Shown here: in pieces, positions 45,581-54,714 of the stretch
Numbering within the stretch: the stretch's first letter is position 1
Layout: each line of letters starts with the position of its first letter
Assembly: GCF_003355155.1 (NCBI RefSeq)
Contig: NZ_CP031320.1
Location: 1,040,369-1,104,368, forward strand
Direction of reading: 5' to 3'
Length of the DNA stretch: 64,000 bases
DNA from: Streptomyces armeniacus
GTDB lineage: Bacteria > Actinomycetota > Actinomycetes > Streptomycetales > Streptomycetaceae
Position numbers and translations under genes: made by a program
The notes under the pieces: generated by a model
The model's input: the letters and a program-made list of their open reading frames with translations, nothing else
What the model was told of the DNA's origin: nothing
Database searches by the model: none

Positions 45581-45891
45581 GGAGGGCTCTCGCGCGCCGC
45601 GCGGCGGGGGCGGAAACCACCCCGCCGCCCCAGGTTTTCCCCCGGTGAGCCCACACGGCGGCGCTTGTGCCGCTTGTGCCGTACGTGTCCCGACCGCCGT
45701 CGCACATGCCGCCGGACCCAGTCCGCCGCGCTCACCCACCGCGGCGGCGGGAAGGGGTTGCGGCCACCGCCCACCGGCCCCCTGCCCGAGCAGGGTCGCA
45801 CCCTCATCCCGCCGCGACGGCGCGCAACCAGCACGGTGGAGATCGGCGGTGCCGAACCCACCGCGCGGCCGGAAGGCGGGAAGCGGCGGCG
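45581..45891. other. Gene-free stretch of 311 bp
   Basis: I find no gene here. It contains a tandem GCTTGTGCC (two copies near 45667-45686) and several GC-rich inverted stretches, but no clear promoter for the L,D-transpeptidase gene. Confidence 0.4.
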
Positions 45892-47340
45892 TTACGGCTC
45901 CCGTGTGATGGAGCGCCAGGCGGTCGGGAGCGTCGAGGCGACCGTGGAGGCCGTGGGCGGGGGGGCCGCTTGGCGGGCGGCCAGGCCGTGCAGGTACGCG
46001 CCGGCCGAGGCCGCGTCCAGGGGCGGGAGGCCCGCCGCCAGCAGCGCGCCGGTGACCCCGGACAGCACGTCGCCGCTGCCCGCCGTGGCGAGCCAGCCGG
46101 TGCCGGTCGGGTTGACCCGTACGGGGCCCGCGCCGTCCGGTGAGGCGACGAGCGTGGTGGAGCCCTTCAGGAGCGCCGTCGCCCGCAGCCGTTCCGCCAG
46201 TTCCCGTACGGACGCCAGGCGCTGCGACTCGACCTCCTCGCGCGGCTTTCCGAGCAGGGACGCGGCCTCGCCCGCGTGCGGGGTGAGCAGGGTCGGGGCC
46301 GTACGGGCGCGTACGGCGTCGTGGTCGAGGAGGCGGAGCCCGTCGGCGTCCACGAGGACCGGTACGCCGGAGGCCAGCACCTCGTCGACGGTCTCGCGCG
46401 GCTCCTGCCCGTCGCCGAGGCCGGGCCCGACGACCCATGCCTGTACGCGGCCGGCCTTCGCGGGCCCGCCCGTCGAGACCAGGGTCTCGGGGAAGTGCCG
46501 TACGACGGCCTCCGTGCCCGGCCCGACGTACCGTACGGCTCCCGCGCCCCCGCGCAGCGCCCCGGCGACCGCCAGGACGGCGGCCCCCGGGTAGCGCGCC
46601 GAACCGGCCGCCACGCCGACGACGCCGCGCCGGTATTTGTCGCTCTCCGCGGTGGGCCGGGGCAGCAGCGCGTTCACGTCCGCGTGCTGGAGCGCCTCCG
46701 CCTCGGGTACGGGCGGCAGGTGCGGTGCGAGGCCGATGTCGACGAGCCGCAGCGCGCCGGCGTGCTCGCGTGCGGGGTCGATGAGCAGGCCGGGCTTGTA
46801 CGCGCCGAAGGTCACGGTCGCGTGGGCGCGTACGGCGGGGCCGTGCACCTCGCCCGTGTCGGCGTCGACTCCGCTGGGGAGGTCGACGGCGACGACGGGT
46901 GTGCCGGACTGCTCGACGGCCCGCACCAGTCCGGCGGCGTCGGGCCGCAGGCCGCCCTTGCCGCCGATGCCGACGATCCCGTCGACGACGAGTGCCGCAC
47001 CGGCGAGGAGCGGGGCGGCGTCCGCCGCCGGTACGGCGCGTCCGCCCGCCGCGCGCAGGGCGCGCAGGCCGCCCGCGTGCGTGCGGTCGGGCGAGAGCAG
47101 TGCCGCCGTGACGCCCGCGCCGCGGCGGGCGAGTCGCGCGCCGGCATACAGGGCGTCGCCGCCGTTGTCACCGCTGCCGACGAGCAGCACGACGCGGGCG
47201 CCGTACACCCGGTCCAGCAGCCCGGCGCAGGCGGCGGCGAGCCCGGCGGCGGCGCGCTGCATGAGCGTTCCCTCGGGCAGCAGCGCCATCAGCGCCCGCT
47301 CCGCGTTCCGTACGGTTTCCACGCTGTACGCAGTCCTCAT
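45892..47340 (-). CDS. nnr: Bifunctional NAD(P)HX epimerase/dehydratase
   Basis: A 482-residue two-domain repair enzyme. The N-terminal YjeF_N epimerase half has VLLVGSGDNGGDALYAGARL and VDLPSGVDADTGEVHG. The C-terminal dehydratase half has LLTPHAGEAASLLG and GTGWLATAGSGDVLSGVTGALLA. Together they restore hydrated, inactive NADH and NADPH. Length equals the usual fusion. Its place upstream of alr fits the conserved actinobacterial order. CACACT six bases before the ATG is a weak leaderless-type box. Confidence 0.94.
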   Translation of the reverse strand: MRTAYSVETVRNAERALMALLPEGTLMQRAAAGLAAACAGLLDRVYGARVVLLVGSGDNGGDALYAGARLARRGAGVTAALLSPDRTHAGGLRALRAAGGRAVPAADAAPLLAGAALVVDGIVGIGGKGGLRPDAAGLVRAVEQSGTPVVAVDLPSGVDADTGEVHGPAVRAHATVTFGAYKPGLLIDPAREHAGALRLVDIGLAPHLPPVPEAEALQHADVNALLPRPTAESDKYRRGVVGVAAGSARYPGAAVLAVAGALRGGAGAVRYVGPGTEAVVRHFPETLVSTGGPAKAGRVQAWVVGPGLGDGQEPRETVDEVLASGVPVLVDADGLRLLDHDAVRARTAPTLLTPHAGEAASLLGKPREEVESQRLASVRELAERLRATALLKGSTTLVASPDGAGPVRVNPTGTGWLATAGSGDVLSGVTGALLAAGLPPLDAASAGAYLHGLAARQAAPPPTASTVASTLPTAWRSITREP

Positions 47341-47430
47341 GCGTCCAGTGTGACGAAGGGGAGGCGCGTACGGGTGCCGGCGGGGCGGGCCGCTGCGGCC
47401 ACACGGCCGTCCGCGGGCCCGCCGTGTCCG

Positions 47431-48372
47431 TCACACGTCGGCTCCTTCCGTCGCGGCCCCGGCCGCCACCTCGGCCACCGGGTTGGTAAGCGTGCCGATG
47501 CCGGAGATCTCCACCCGTACGGTGTCGCCCGCGGCGAGGAAGCGGGGCGGGTCGAAGCCCGCGCCGACACCCGCGGGGGTGCCCGTGGCGATGACGTCGC
47601 CGGGGTACAGCGTCATGCCGGCCGAGAGCGTGGCGATCAAGTCCGGGATGCCGAAGACGAGTTCGCCGGTGTCGGCCTGCTGGCGGAGTTCGCCGTTGAC
47701 CCAGCACCGTACGCCGAGCGCGGCCGTGCCGTCGGTCTCGTCGGCGGTGACGATCCACGGGCCCATCGGGCTGGAGTCGTCCAGGGCCTTGCCCAGGAAC
47801 CACTGGCCGTGCCGGAGTTGGAGATCGCGCGCGGTGACGTCGTTCAGGATGGTGTACCCGAAGATGTGCCGGTGCGCGTCCTGTGCCCGGATGCCGCGGC
47901 CCCGTCTGCCGATGACGACGGCGAGTTCGGCTCCGTAGTCGAGACAGCCGGTGACACCGCGGGGCAGCCGGATCGGCGCGTACGGGCCGATCACGGACTC
48001 CGGCGGCTTGGTGAACACGATGGGCGCGCCGGGGACGCCGCCGGAGGGCGTCGCGCTGTAGCCGCTGCGGTCGAACTCCCTGGCGTGGGAGGCGTAGTTC
48101 TTCCCGACGCAGAGGAGGTTGCGGTGGGGTGCGGGGAGCGGGGCGAGGAGTTCGACGTCGTCGAGCGGGTACGGCTCCGCGCCGCGTACGCCGTCCCGGC
48201 GGGCGTGCGGCCAGTCGTTGAGCCGGTCGTACAGCTCGCCGAACCTGTCGATGACGTCCGTCATGGTGGTCACCGGCCGCGCCGCGTCCAGCTCCGCCAG
48301 CGAGCGTACGGTGTCGCCGTCCACCATCCCCACGTGGACGGCGCCCGCCTTGCGGAAGGTCGCGAACCTCAC
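47431..48372 (-). CDS. Fumarylacetoacetate-hydrolase-family protein
   Basis: A 313-residue FAH-fold enzyme. LLCVGKNYASHAREF, IVFTKPPESVIGP, LDYGAELAVVIG, FGYTILNDVTARDLQ and VIATGTPAGVGAGFDPPRFLAAGD are the conserved metal and substrate segments. Members hydrolyse or decarboxylate 2,4-dioxo acids. Next to rhamnose genes, a role on 2,4-diketo-3-deoxy-L-rhamnonate is conceivable, but the dehydrogenase and dehydratase of that route are not in the window. GTG 48372 overlaps a 23-residue upstream ORF (GTGA). Confidence 0.9.
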   Translation of the reverse strand: MRFATFRKAGAVHVGMVDGDTVRSLAELDAARPVTTMTDVIDRFGELYDRLNDWPHARRDGVRGAEPYPLDDVELLAPLPAPHRNLLCVGKNYASHAREFDRSGYSATPSGGVPGAPIVFTKPPESVIGPYAPIRLPRGVTGCLDYGAELAVVIGRRGRGIRAQDAHRHIFGYTILNDVTARDLQLRHGQWFLGKALDDSSPMGPWIVTADETDGTAALGVRCWVNGELRQQADTGELVFGIPDLIATLSAGMTLYPGDVIATGTPAGVGAGFDPPRFLAAGDTVRVEISGIGTLTNPVAEVAAGAATEGADV

Positions 48373-48440
48373 TGCGGCCCCTCGGTGCCGCGGCGGGGCG
48401 GTTCGTTCGGGGCTCTGCGGGCGACGCGTGCGTAAGGCAT
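48369..48440 (-). CDS. 23-residue ORF coupled to the FAH gene
   Basis: MPYARVARRAPNEPPRR opens a 23-residue basic peptide. CAGGAGT stands five bases before ATG 48440, one of the better ribosome sites in the window, and the stop overlaps the FAH start (GTGA). A leader peptide that couples or controls FAH translation is likely; the peptide itself may have no function. Confidence 0.5.
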   Translation of the reverse strand: MPYARVARRAPNEPPRRGTEGPQ

Positions 48441-48468
48441 GGGTACTCCTGTGGGGGGTGGATCTTGT

Positions 48469-48508
48469 GGAACCGTTCCTGCTGGGATGGTGCCTCTTCG
48501 GAACGGTC
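48469..48508. promoter_or_regulatory. GGAAC/GTTCC sites upstream of the FAH gene
   Basis: GGAACCGTTCC (48469-48479) is a perfect odd palindrome and a half-copy GGAACGGTC lies at 48500-48508. Their position before the small ORF fits an operator. The binding protein is unknown; the sequence differs from the rhamnose operators. Confidence 0.35.
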
Positions 48509-48553
48509 GAGGTGCACAGGAATATCCGCTGCCGCTTGGCGTCCACGACAGCG

Positions 48554-48572
48554 ACCGGCCAGGTGGGCCGGT
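48554..48572 (-). terminator. Stem-loop after the LacI gene
   Basis: ACCGGCC and GGCCGGT pair around five bases, 2 bp beyond the lacI-type gene stop. It likely ends the rhamnose transport operon before the FAH gene. Confidence 0.6.
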
Positions 48573-48574
48573 TT

Positions 48575-49594
48575 TCAGCCCGCGCTGGACATGCTGCTCT
48601 CGCGCACGACCAGTTCGGGCTGGAGCACGATCCGCTGGTGCTCGTGCTCCGCCGCGTCGTCGCCCGTCTCCTCGATGAGCAGATCGGCCGCCGCCCGCCC
48701 CATCCGGTACGCGGGCTGCCGTACGGACGTGAGCGGCACCGCCGCGGCAGCGGCGAACTCGATGTCGTCGTACCCGACCAGCGCGATGTCCTCAGGCACC
48801 GAGACCCCCGCCCCGTACAGCGCCTGGAGCACGCCGAGTGCCAGCAGGTCGTTCGCGCAGAACACGGCGGTCGGCCGGGGCGACATGCCCAGCAGGCGCG
48901 CGCCCGCGTCGCGTCCGGCGGCCACGTCGAGGCGTTCGACCTCCACGTGCCGCAGCTGCGCGCCCGAGCGGGAGCCGCGCAGGACGCGGCGGGCGCCGGC
49001 GTACCGGTCGCGGCACTGGGTCAGCGACATCGAGCCGCTGACATACGCCATCTCGCGGTGCCCCTGGTCCAGCAGATGCCGTATGGCCAGTCCACCGCCC
49101 CGTACGTCGTCCACGGACACCGAGCAGCCCTCGCTGCTCGGCACGGCGCGGTCGACGCTGACGAACGCGATGCCGTGCCGCTCGAAGTCGGCGAGGTTAC
49201 GGCCGGAGTCGTCGGCCGGTGTCACGAGGACGCCGCGTACGCGCTGCTCCGCGAACAGCGACAGGTAGTCGGCCTCCTCGGCGGCGCTCTGCGCGCTGTT
49301 GCACAGCATCACGCCGAGCCCGGCGGCGCGTGCGGCACGTTCCGCGCCGGAGGCGACGTCCACGAAGAACGGGTTGGCCATGTCCAGCACCAGCAGCGCG
49401 ATGATCCGGCTGCGGCCGGCGCGCAGCTGGCGGGCCGACTCGCTGCGTACGTAGCCGAGCCGGCGTATCGCGGAGCGCACCCGGTCGCGGGTCTCCTCCG
49501 CCACCATGTCGGGGCGGTTGATCACGTTGGAGACCGTGCCCACGGAGACGCCCGCCGCCCGCGCCACGTCCTTGATGCCCACCATGCTCGCCAC
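48575..49594 (-). CDS. LacI-family regulator, probable rhamnose repressor
   Basis: A 339-residue LacI-type regulator. The N-terminal helix-turn-helix is IKDVARAAGVSVGTVSNVIN, with the hinge RSESARQLRAGRS. The C-terminal periplasmic-binding-like domain (IALLVLDMANPFF to VALVGYDDIEFAA) senses the inducer. It is the last gene of the transport operon, six bases after the isomerase-type gene. The window carries three LacI-type operators in the rhamnose promoters, and this is the only LacI protein, so it is the obvious binder. The start may be GTG 49594 or ATG 49585. Confidence 0.9.
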   Translation of the reverse strand: MASMVGIKDVARAAGVSVGTVSNVINRPDMVAEETRDRVRSAIRRLGYVRSESARQLRAGRSRIIALLVLDMANPFFVDVASGAERAARAAGLGVMLCNSAQSAAEEADYLSLFAEQRVRGVLVTPADDSGRNLADFERHGIAFVSVDRAVPSSEGCSVSVDDVRGGGLAIRHLLDQGHREMAYVSGSMSLTQCRDRYAGARRVLRGSRSGAQLRHVEVERLDVAAGRDAGARLLGMSPRPTAVFCANDLLALGVLQALYGAGVSVPEDIALVGYDDIEFAAAAAVPLTSVRQPAYRMGRAAADLLIEETGDDAAEHEHQRIVLQPELVVRESSMSSAG

Positions 49595-49600
49595 GAGCGC

Positions 49601-51175
49601 TCATGCTACGCAGTGCGGACCGGCCCAGGGCCCCGCACCGGCTCCGGGGCCGTACGGTGCGCCCGCGCCCGTGCCGACCTCGACCAGTTCCGTACCGGTG
49701 AGGTCCGCGAAGGCGCGCAGGTCGGGCAGCAGCCGCCCGGTGGCCAGCGCCCAGTGGTGGCCGACGCCGCTCGCGCTCCAGGCGTCCGTCCACTCGCCGG
49801 GGTCGGCGCCGACGTCGACGCGCGAGGTGGTGTTGCCGATGCGCAGCAGCGGGCCGCCGACGACCTCGCCCTCGGCGGCGATCAGCCGGTAGCGGCCGTC
49901 GCGGGTCTGGCCGACGCCGACGAGCGTGACCGGCCCGTGCCGTACGTCGAGTTCGACGGAGACGCCCCAGCCGCGCTTCCCGTGGTAGACGCCCAGGCCG
50001 CGCAGCAGCGGGCGGTGCTCGCCGATGGCGAGGTGGCCGGGGCCGTCGTGGCCCATCTCCACGACGCCGTCCCGGAAGTTGAGCGCCTGCAGCTCCGTGA
50101 ACGAGCCGCCCGCGCCGAGCCGGTCGCAGATCAGCATGGCCAGCGACGTACGCAGCTCGTACTCGCCCGCGGCCGGCACGCCGCGCGCCGTCAGGAGTGA
50201 GGCGCCGAGGATCATCCCGGCGCCGAGCCGTTCGTGGATTTCGCCGTCGAGGCCGCGGTGGTAGTACGCCAGTGAGTCGAGGTCGTAGTCCGCCACCAGG
50301 CGGTCGAGCCCGCAGGCGACGCGGGCGGCCCAGGCGAGGTCGTCCTCGGCGACGGTGTCGTCGAGGGTGAACACGTCGCGGGTCTCGGCGAGTTTGGCCG
50401 CCACGCCCGCGTCGGCGGCGGCCTCGGCCCGTACCCGCAGGTCGTCGAACTCCAGCACCTCCACATGGCCGCCGAACGTGCCCGGCACCATCGTCAGATC
50501 CGTCGAGACGTCGTACATCCCGGGGTAGAGGTGCCCCATCAGCCCGTGCCGCCCGCCGCGCAGCGCGGACCGTACGCCTGCCGCGCGTATCCAGCGGGCG
50601 ATGCGCTGCCAGGCGCGTTCGTCCTCGACGTGGCCGCTGACGGAGCGGAAGGGCACGCCGACGCGTTCGAAGACGTTGGCCATCTCGGGCAGCGGGCAGG
50701 CCCCGCAGTACGCGAGCCACTGCCCGGTGTCGAACGAGGCGTGGTCCATGGCCTCGGTCGGCTGCAGATTGATCAGCAGGACGGGAGCGCCGCCGCGCTG
50801 GGCGACGGGGACCAGCATGGTGGCGGTCATGTAGGTGGTGAGGAAGCCGACGATCAGGTCGCAGTCGGCGGCGCGCAGTTTGTCGGCGGCCTCGGCGCCC
50901 TCGCGGGCGTCGGAGATGAAGCCGACGTCGACCACCTCGGCGTCCAGCCCGCGCATCCGCTCGGCCACGCGGGCGGCGGAGCGCCGCAGTTGGGGCAGCA
51001 GTTCGGGGAACTGCGGCCAGTACGCGCCGAGTCCGCCCGCGACCAGGCCGACGCGGGGGCGGCGGGCGACGGCGGGCGTGCGTACGGGGACGGCCGCCCC
51101 GGCCTCCCTGGCCTCCTCGTACGCCTCCCCGCCCGCGCTCCCGTACGTGTCCGCGTGCGCGTTCTCCTTCGTCAT
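49601..51175 (-). CDS. L-fucose/L-arabinose isomerase-family protein
   Basis: A 524-residue protein of the FucI/AraA fold. VGLVAGGLGAYWPQFPELLPQL opens domain one, FLTTYMTATMLVPVA and LLINLQPTEAM mark domain two, and a barrel-like C-terminal domain follows (WGVSVELDVRHGPVTLVG). The family interconverts aldoses and ketoses with Mn2+. Because a true rhamnose isomerase is encoded at 60025, this may act on L-fucose, L-lyxose or another 6-deoxy sugar, or replace the mutarotase-linked step. GGAGGG stands upstream of ATG 51175. Confidence 0.87.
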   Translation of the reverse strand: MTKENAHADTYGSAGGEAYEEAREAGAAVPVRTPAVARRPRVGLVAGGLGAYWPQFPELLPQLRRSAARVAERMRGLDAEVVDVGFISDAREGAEAADKLRAADCDLIVGFLTTYMTATMLVPVAQRGGAPVLLINLQPTEAMDHASFDTGQWLAYCGACPLPEMANVFERVGVPFRSVSGHVEDERAWQRIARWIRAAGVRSALRGGRHGLMGHLYPGMYDVSTDLTMVPGTFGGHVEVLEFDDLRVRAEAAADAGVAAKLAETRDVFTLDDTVAEDDLAWAARVACGLDRLVADYDLDSLAYYHRGLDGEIHERLGAGMILGASLLTARGVPAAGEYELRTSLAMLICDRLGAGGSFTELQALNFRDGVVEMGHDGPGHLAIGEHRPLLRGLGVYHGKRGWGVSVELDVRHGPVTLVGVGQTRDGRYRLIAAEGEVVGGPLLRIGNTTSRVDVGADPGEWTDAWSASGVGHHWALATGRLLPDLRAFADLTGTELVEVGTGAGAPYGPGAGAGPWAGPHCVA

Positions 51176-51188
51176 GCCCTGCTCCCTC

Positions 51189-51512
51189 CTACGCGAGGTG
51201 GAACACCTCGGTCAGCGGCCGCATCGCCTCGTCCGGGCCGGTGCCGTCGTCGAGCGACTCGAAGAACGGCGCCATCTCGGCCTGCCAGCGCGCGTTGACC
51301 TCGGTCCGTGCCATCGCGGCCTGGGCGGCCTCGAAGTCCTCGGTCTCCAGATAGCCGACGAGCAGGCCGTCGTCGCGCAGGAAGAGCGAGTAGTTGTGCC
51401 AGCCGCTCGCGGTGAGCGCCGCGCACATCTCGGGCCAGACGGCCGCGTGCCGCTCGCGGTACTCGTCGATCCGGTCGGCCCGGACCCGGAGCAGAAAGCA
51501 GACGCGCTGCAT
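51189..51512 (-). CDS. rhaM: L-rhamnose mutarotase
   Basis: A 107-residue alpha/beta dimeric-barrel protein. VCFLLRVRADRIDEYRERH with the catalytic histidine, and HNYSLFLRDDGLLVGYLE, are hallmarks of RhaM, which interconverts alpha- and beta-L-rhamnose. Length matches E. coli RhaM (104). GGAGGG precedes the ATG at 51512. It lies between the importer genes and the isomerase-type gene. Confidence 0.93.
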   Translation of the reverse strand: MQRVCFLLRVRADRIDEYRERHAAVWPEMCAALTASGWHNYSLFLRDDGLLVGYLETEDFEAAQAAMARTEVNARWQAEMAPFFESLDDGTGPDEAMRPLTEVFHLA

Positions 51513-51545
51513 ACGTGTCCCTCCGCCGTCATGTTCGCCGGGTGC

Positions 51546-52658
51546 TCAGAAGTCGAAGTCGTCGATGTTCTTCTTGTCGAAGACCGTGGGCGGCCCGAGG
51601 ATGACCTCGCCGTCCTTGCCGACCGTCCGTTCGCCCAGCTCGCCCGCCTTGAACCGCTCGCCCTCCTTGCCGGTGATCTGCCCGGAGGCGAGCGCGGCGG
51701 CGGCGTACGAGGCGAGGTAGCCGAGCTTCTCCGGGTCCCACAGGGAGAACTGCTCGACGGTGCCGTTCTTCACGTACTTCCGCATCTGGTTGGGCGTGCC
51801 CAGGCCGTTGAGCACGACCTTGCCCTTGTACGAGGAGCCGCCGATGTAGCGGGCGGCGGCGGCGATCCCGACGGTGGTGGGCGAGATGATGGCCTTCAGC
51901 TTCGGGTACGCCTTGAGCAGGCCCTGCGTCTCCTGGAACGACTTCTGGTCGTCGTCGTCCCCGTACGCGGTCTTGACCAGCTTCATGTCCTTGTACGCGG
52001 GCTTCTTCAGCTCGTCCTTCATGAACTCGATCCAGGCGTTCTGGTTCGTGGCGTTCTGCGTCGCCGACAGGATCGCGATCTGGCCCTTGTGGCCGAGCTG
52101 CTCGGCCGTGTGCTGGACGAGGCTGCGGCCGATGTCCTCCGAGCTGGCCTGGTTGATGAACAGCTGGCGGCAGTCCTTGCTGGTGTCGGAGTCGTACGCG
52201 ACGACCTTGATGTCCTGCTTCATGGCCTGCTTGAGGGGGCCGCAGACGGCGTTGGGGTCGTTGGCGGCGATGAGGATGGCGTCCTGCCGCTGCTGTACGA
52301 GCGTGTTGATGTAGCTGACCTGGGAGGACGCCTTGGCGTCGGACGGGCCGACCTCCTTGGCCTCGCCGTCGTACTCCTCGGCGGCCTTGATGCCCGCCTC
52401 GTCGACGATCTTCTCGTACGGGTTGTTGATCTGCTTCGGCAGGAAGGCCAGTTTGAGGCCCTTCTTCAGCGGCGCGTCGGGGTCGGCCTTGGCGTTCTGG
52501 GCGTCTTCCTTGGCGTTCGCCGCGTCGTCCTTCGCGTCGTCCTTGGTGGTGCCGGAGCAGCCGGCGAGCGCCACGGACAGGGCGCAGACGACGGCGGTCG
52601 CGGCGACCGTACGGGTACGGAAACGGGTGCGGAATCGGGTGCGGGTGTGCGGTCGCAT
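51546..52658 (-). CDS. rhaS: Rhamnose ABC transporter substrate-binding lipoprotein
   Basis: A 370-residue lipoprotein. The signal peptide ends in the lipobox VALAGC, with the lipidated Cys34. A Lys/Asp/Ala linker follows, then a type I periplasmic-binding domain starting LKLAFLPKQINNPYEKIV. That opening is typical of RhaS in rhamnose import systems (here rhaS means the binding protein, not the E. coli activator). The N-terminus has a curious TRFRTRFRTRT repeat. The ribosome site AAAGG stands before ATG 52658. Confidence 0.92.
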   Translation of the reverse strand: MRPHTRTRFRTRFRTRTVAATAVVCALSVALAGCSGTTKDDAKDDAANAKEDAQNAKADPDAPLKKGLKLAFLPKQINNPYEKIVDEAGIKAAEEYDGEAKEVGPSDAKASSQVSYINTLVQQRQDAILIAANDPNAVCGPLKQAMKQDIKVVAYDSDTSKDCRQLFINQASSEDIGRSLVQHTAEQLGHKGQIAILSATQNATNQNAWIEFMKDELKKPAYKDMKLVKTAYGDDDDQKSFQETQGLLKAYPKLKAIISPTTVGIAAAARYIGGSSYKGKVVLNGLGTPNQMRKYVKNGTVEQFSLWDPEKLGYLASYAAAALASGQITGKEGERFKAGELGERTVGKDGEVILGPPTVFDKKNIDDFDF

Positions 52659-52696
52659 GGCGGGGGCCTTTCAGCAGGGAGACGGGAAGGGGGCGG

Positions 52697-53677
52697 TCAG
52701 GGCGCGGCCGTACGGCGCTGCCGCCGCTCGCCGAGCACGGCGATCACCCGGGGCGTCAGCACGGAGACGATCAGAAGCGCCCCGGTGACGATGACCTGGA
52801 TCTCGTTGGACACGTCGTTCAGCGTGAGGAGGTTGTTGAGTACGCCGATGAGGAGCACGCCGGCGACGGCGCCGCCGAGCGTTCCCTTGCCGCCGTTGAA
52901 GTCGACGCCGCCGAGCAGCACGGAGGCGATGACGACGAGTTCGAGACCGAGCCCGTTGTCGGCGCGTGCGCTGCCGTAGCGCAGGGTGTAGACGATGCCG
53001 GCGAACGAGGCCATCAACCCCGTCACCGCGAACAGCACCAGCTTGATCCGCTTGACCCGTACGCCCGCGAACCACGCGGCCTGCTCCTGCGCGCCGATGG
53101 CGAACATCGACCGCCCGAACCCGGTGCAGTGCAGCACCACCGCGGCCACCACCGCGAGCACGGCGAACAGCGCGATCGGGTACGGCACGAAGGTGCCCGG
53201 CACCGTCTCGGTGTACGAGGCCCACTGCGCATACGTGTCGGGGAAGTCCGCGACGGCCTTGTTGCCGAGAACGACGGACGCCAGGCCGCGGTAGAGCGTG
53301 AGGGTGCCGATGGTGACGGCCAGCGAGGGCAGTCCGACGCGGGTGACGAGCCAGCCGTTGAGGAGCCCGCCGAGCACGCCGACCAGGAGGCAGACGGGCA
53401 CGATGAGTTCGAACGCCCAGCCCGCGTCCCAGAGCGCGCCGGCGAGCGCGCTGGACAGGCCGAGCATGGAGGCGACGGACAGGTCGACCTGCCCGGCGAC
53501 GACGAGCAGCGTCATCGGAAGGGCGATCAGGGCGATTTCGGCGGTGTCGTTGAGGGCGGCGGAGAGGTTCGTCGTCTCCGCGAAGCCCTCGGTGCTGCCC
53601 GCGCCCGCCAGCAGGACGGCGACGAGCAGGATGCCGAGGCCGGTGTCCCAGCGGAGGTACCGCACGTACTTGTTCAT
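52697..53677 (-). CDS. rhaQ: Rhamnose ABC transporter permease
   Basis: A 326-residue inner-membrane permease of the ribose/rhamnose (BPD_transp_2) family with about ten helices. PMTLLVVAGQVDLSVASMLGLSSA is the family signature and GGVDFNGGKGTLGGAVAGVLLIGVLNN is the conserved loop towards the ATPase. GGAGG stands five bases before ATG 53677, which overlaps the stop of the other permease (ATGA). Confidence 0.92.
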   Translation of the reverse strand: MNKYVRYLRWDTGLGILLVAVLLAGAGSTEGFAETTNLSAALNDTAEIALIALPMTLLVVAGQVDLSVASMLGLSSALAGALWDAGWAFELIVPVCLLVGVLGGLLNGWLVTRVGLPSLAVTIGTLTLYRGLASVVLGNKAVADFPDTYAQWASYTETVPGTFVPYPIALFAVLAVVAAVVLHCTGFGRSMFAIGAQEQAAWFAGVRVKRIKLVLFAVTGLMASFAGIVYTLRYGSARADNGLGLELVVIASVLLGGVDFNGGKGTLGGAVAGVLLIGVLNNLLTLNDVSNEIQVIVTGALLIVSVLTPRVIAVLGERRQRRTAAP

Positions 53678-54714
53678 GGCCGCCTCCTCTTCCGCAGCGC
53701 CTCGGTGGTGCGGTGCCGTACGACGCGGTCGGCGCAGATCGCGGCCAGCAGCAGCACGCCGGTGATGGCCTGCTCCCAGAACGGGTTGACCTTGAGCACG
53801 ACGAGCGCGCTGCCGATGGTGGTGAGCAGCAGCGCGCCGAGCGCCGCGCCCCAGACAGTGCCGACGCCGCCGGTGATGGCGAGACCGCCGACCACGACGG
53901 CGCTGACGACGGTGAGTTCCCAGCCGTTGGCGGCGTCCGCCACGACGGTCCCGAAGCGGGCCAGCCACAGCGCGCCCGCGAACCCGGCGACCGCGCCGGA
54001 GAAGGCGTACGCGGCCAGCACCCGCCGCCGGATGGGGATGCCGGCGAGCCGGGCGGCCTCCGGGCTGGACCCGATGGCGTACAGCTCGCGGCCGCCGCGG
54101 TAGGTCCGCAGGTAGTACGCGGTGCCGGTGAGCACCACGGCGGAGATCAGCGGCAGGTACGGCACGCCCAGCACGCTGCCGCTGCCCAGGTCGAGCACGC
54201 CCTGCGGGACGTCGGCGGCGTTGATCTGGTCGCCGTGCGCCCAGGCGTGGCCGATGCCCTGGATGACGTACAGCATGCCGAGCGTCACGACCAGCGCGGG
54301 CACCCGGCCGAAGCTCACCAGCGCCCCGCTGACGAGACCGCACAGCACGCCGAGTCCGGTGCCGAGCAGCAGCACGGTGACCGCGCTGTGGTCGCTGCCG
54401 GAGACGAAACTGCCGCAGGCGAAGGCGCTGAGGCCGACGACGGAGCCGACGGACAGGTCGATGTTGCGGGTGAGCACGACGACGGACTGGCCGGTCGCGA
54501 GCAGCACCAGGATCGCGGAGTTGAGCAGCAGGTCCTTGACGCCCTGGCTGTCCAGGAAGGAGGGGTTGGCCAGCCAGGTGCCGAGGATGAGCAGGACGAG
54601 GGCGCCGCCGATGCTGAGTTCGCGGACGCGGAAGACGGTCTCGGCGAGGGAGCGCCGGGGGCGTTCGGCCGGGGCCTGCGGGGCGGGCGGCGGCTTGAGG
54701 GTGCTGGTGCTCAC
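53674..54714 (-). CDS. rhaP: Rhamnose ABC transporter permease
   Basis: A 346-residue second permease, forming a heterodimer with the next gene product. A Pro-rich cytoplasmic start is followed by helices; [27 protein letters not shown] and [26 protein letters not shown] are the family motifs. GTG 54714 overlaps the ATPase stop (GTGA) and its own stop overlaps the following ATG, showing strict coupling. Confidence 0.92.
   Translation of the reverse strand: MSTSTLKPPPAPQAPAERPRRSLAETVFRVRELSIGGALVLLILGTWLANPSFLDSQGVKDLLLNSAILVLLATGQSVVVLTRNIDLSVGSVVGLSAFACGSFVSGSDHSAVTVLLLGTGLGVLCGLVSGALVSFGRVPALVVTLGMLYVIQGIGHAWAHGDQINAADVPQGVLDLGSGSVLGVPYLPLISAVVLTGTAYYLRTYRGGRELYAIGSSPEAARLAGIPIRRRVLAAYAFSGAVAGFAGALWLARFGTVVADAANGWELTVVSAVVVGGLAITGGVGTVWGAALGALLLTTIGSALVVLKVNPFWEQAITGVLLLAAICADRVVRHRTTEALRKRRRP

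Noticed and set aside
48469..48508. GGAACCGTTCC as a fourth rhamnose LacI operator
   Set aside because: Its arms and odd spacing differ from the TGAAnnGTTTCA sites, so it more likely belongs to another regulator.
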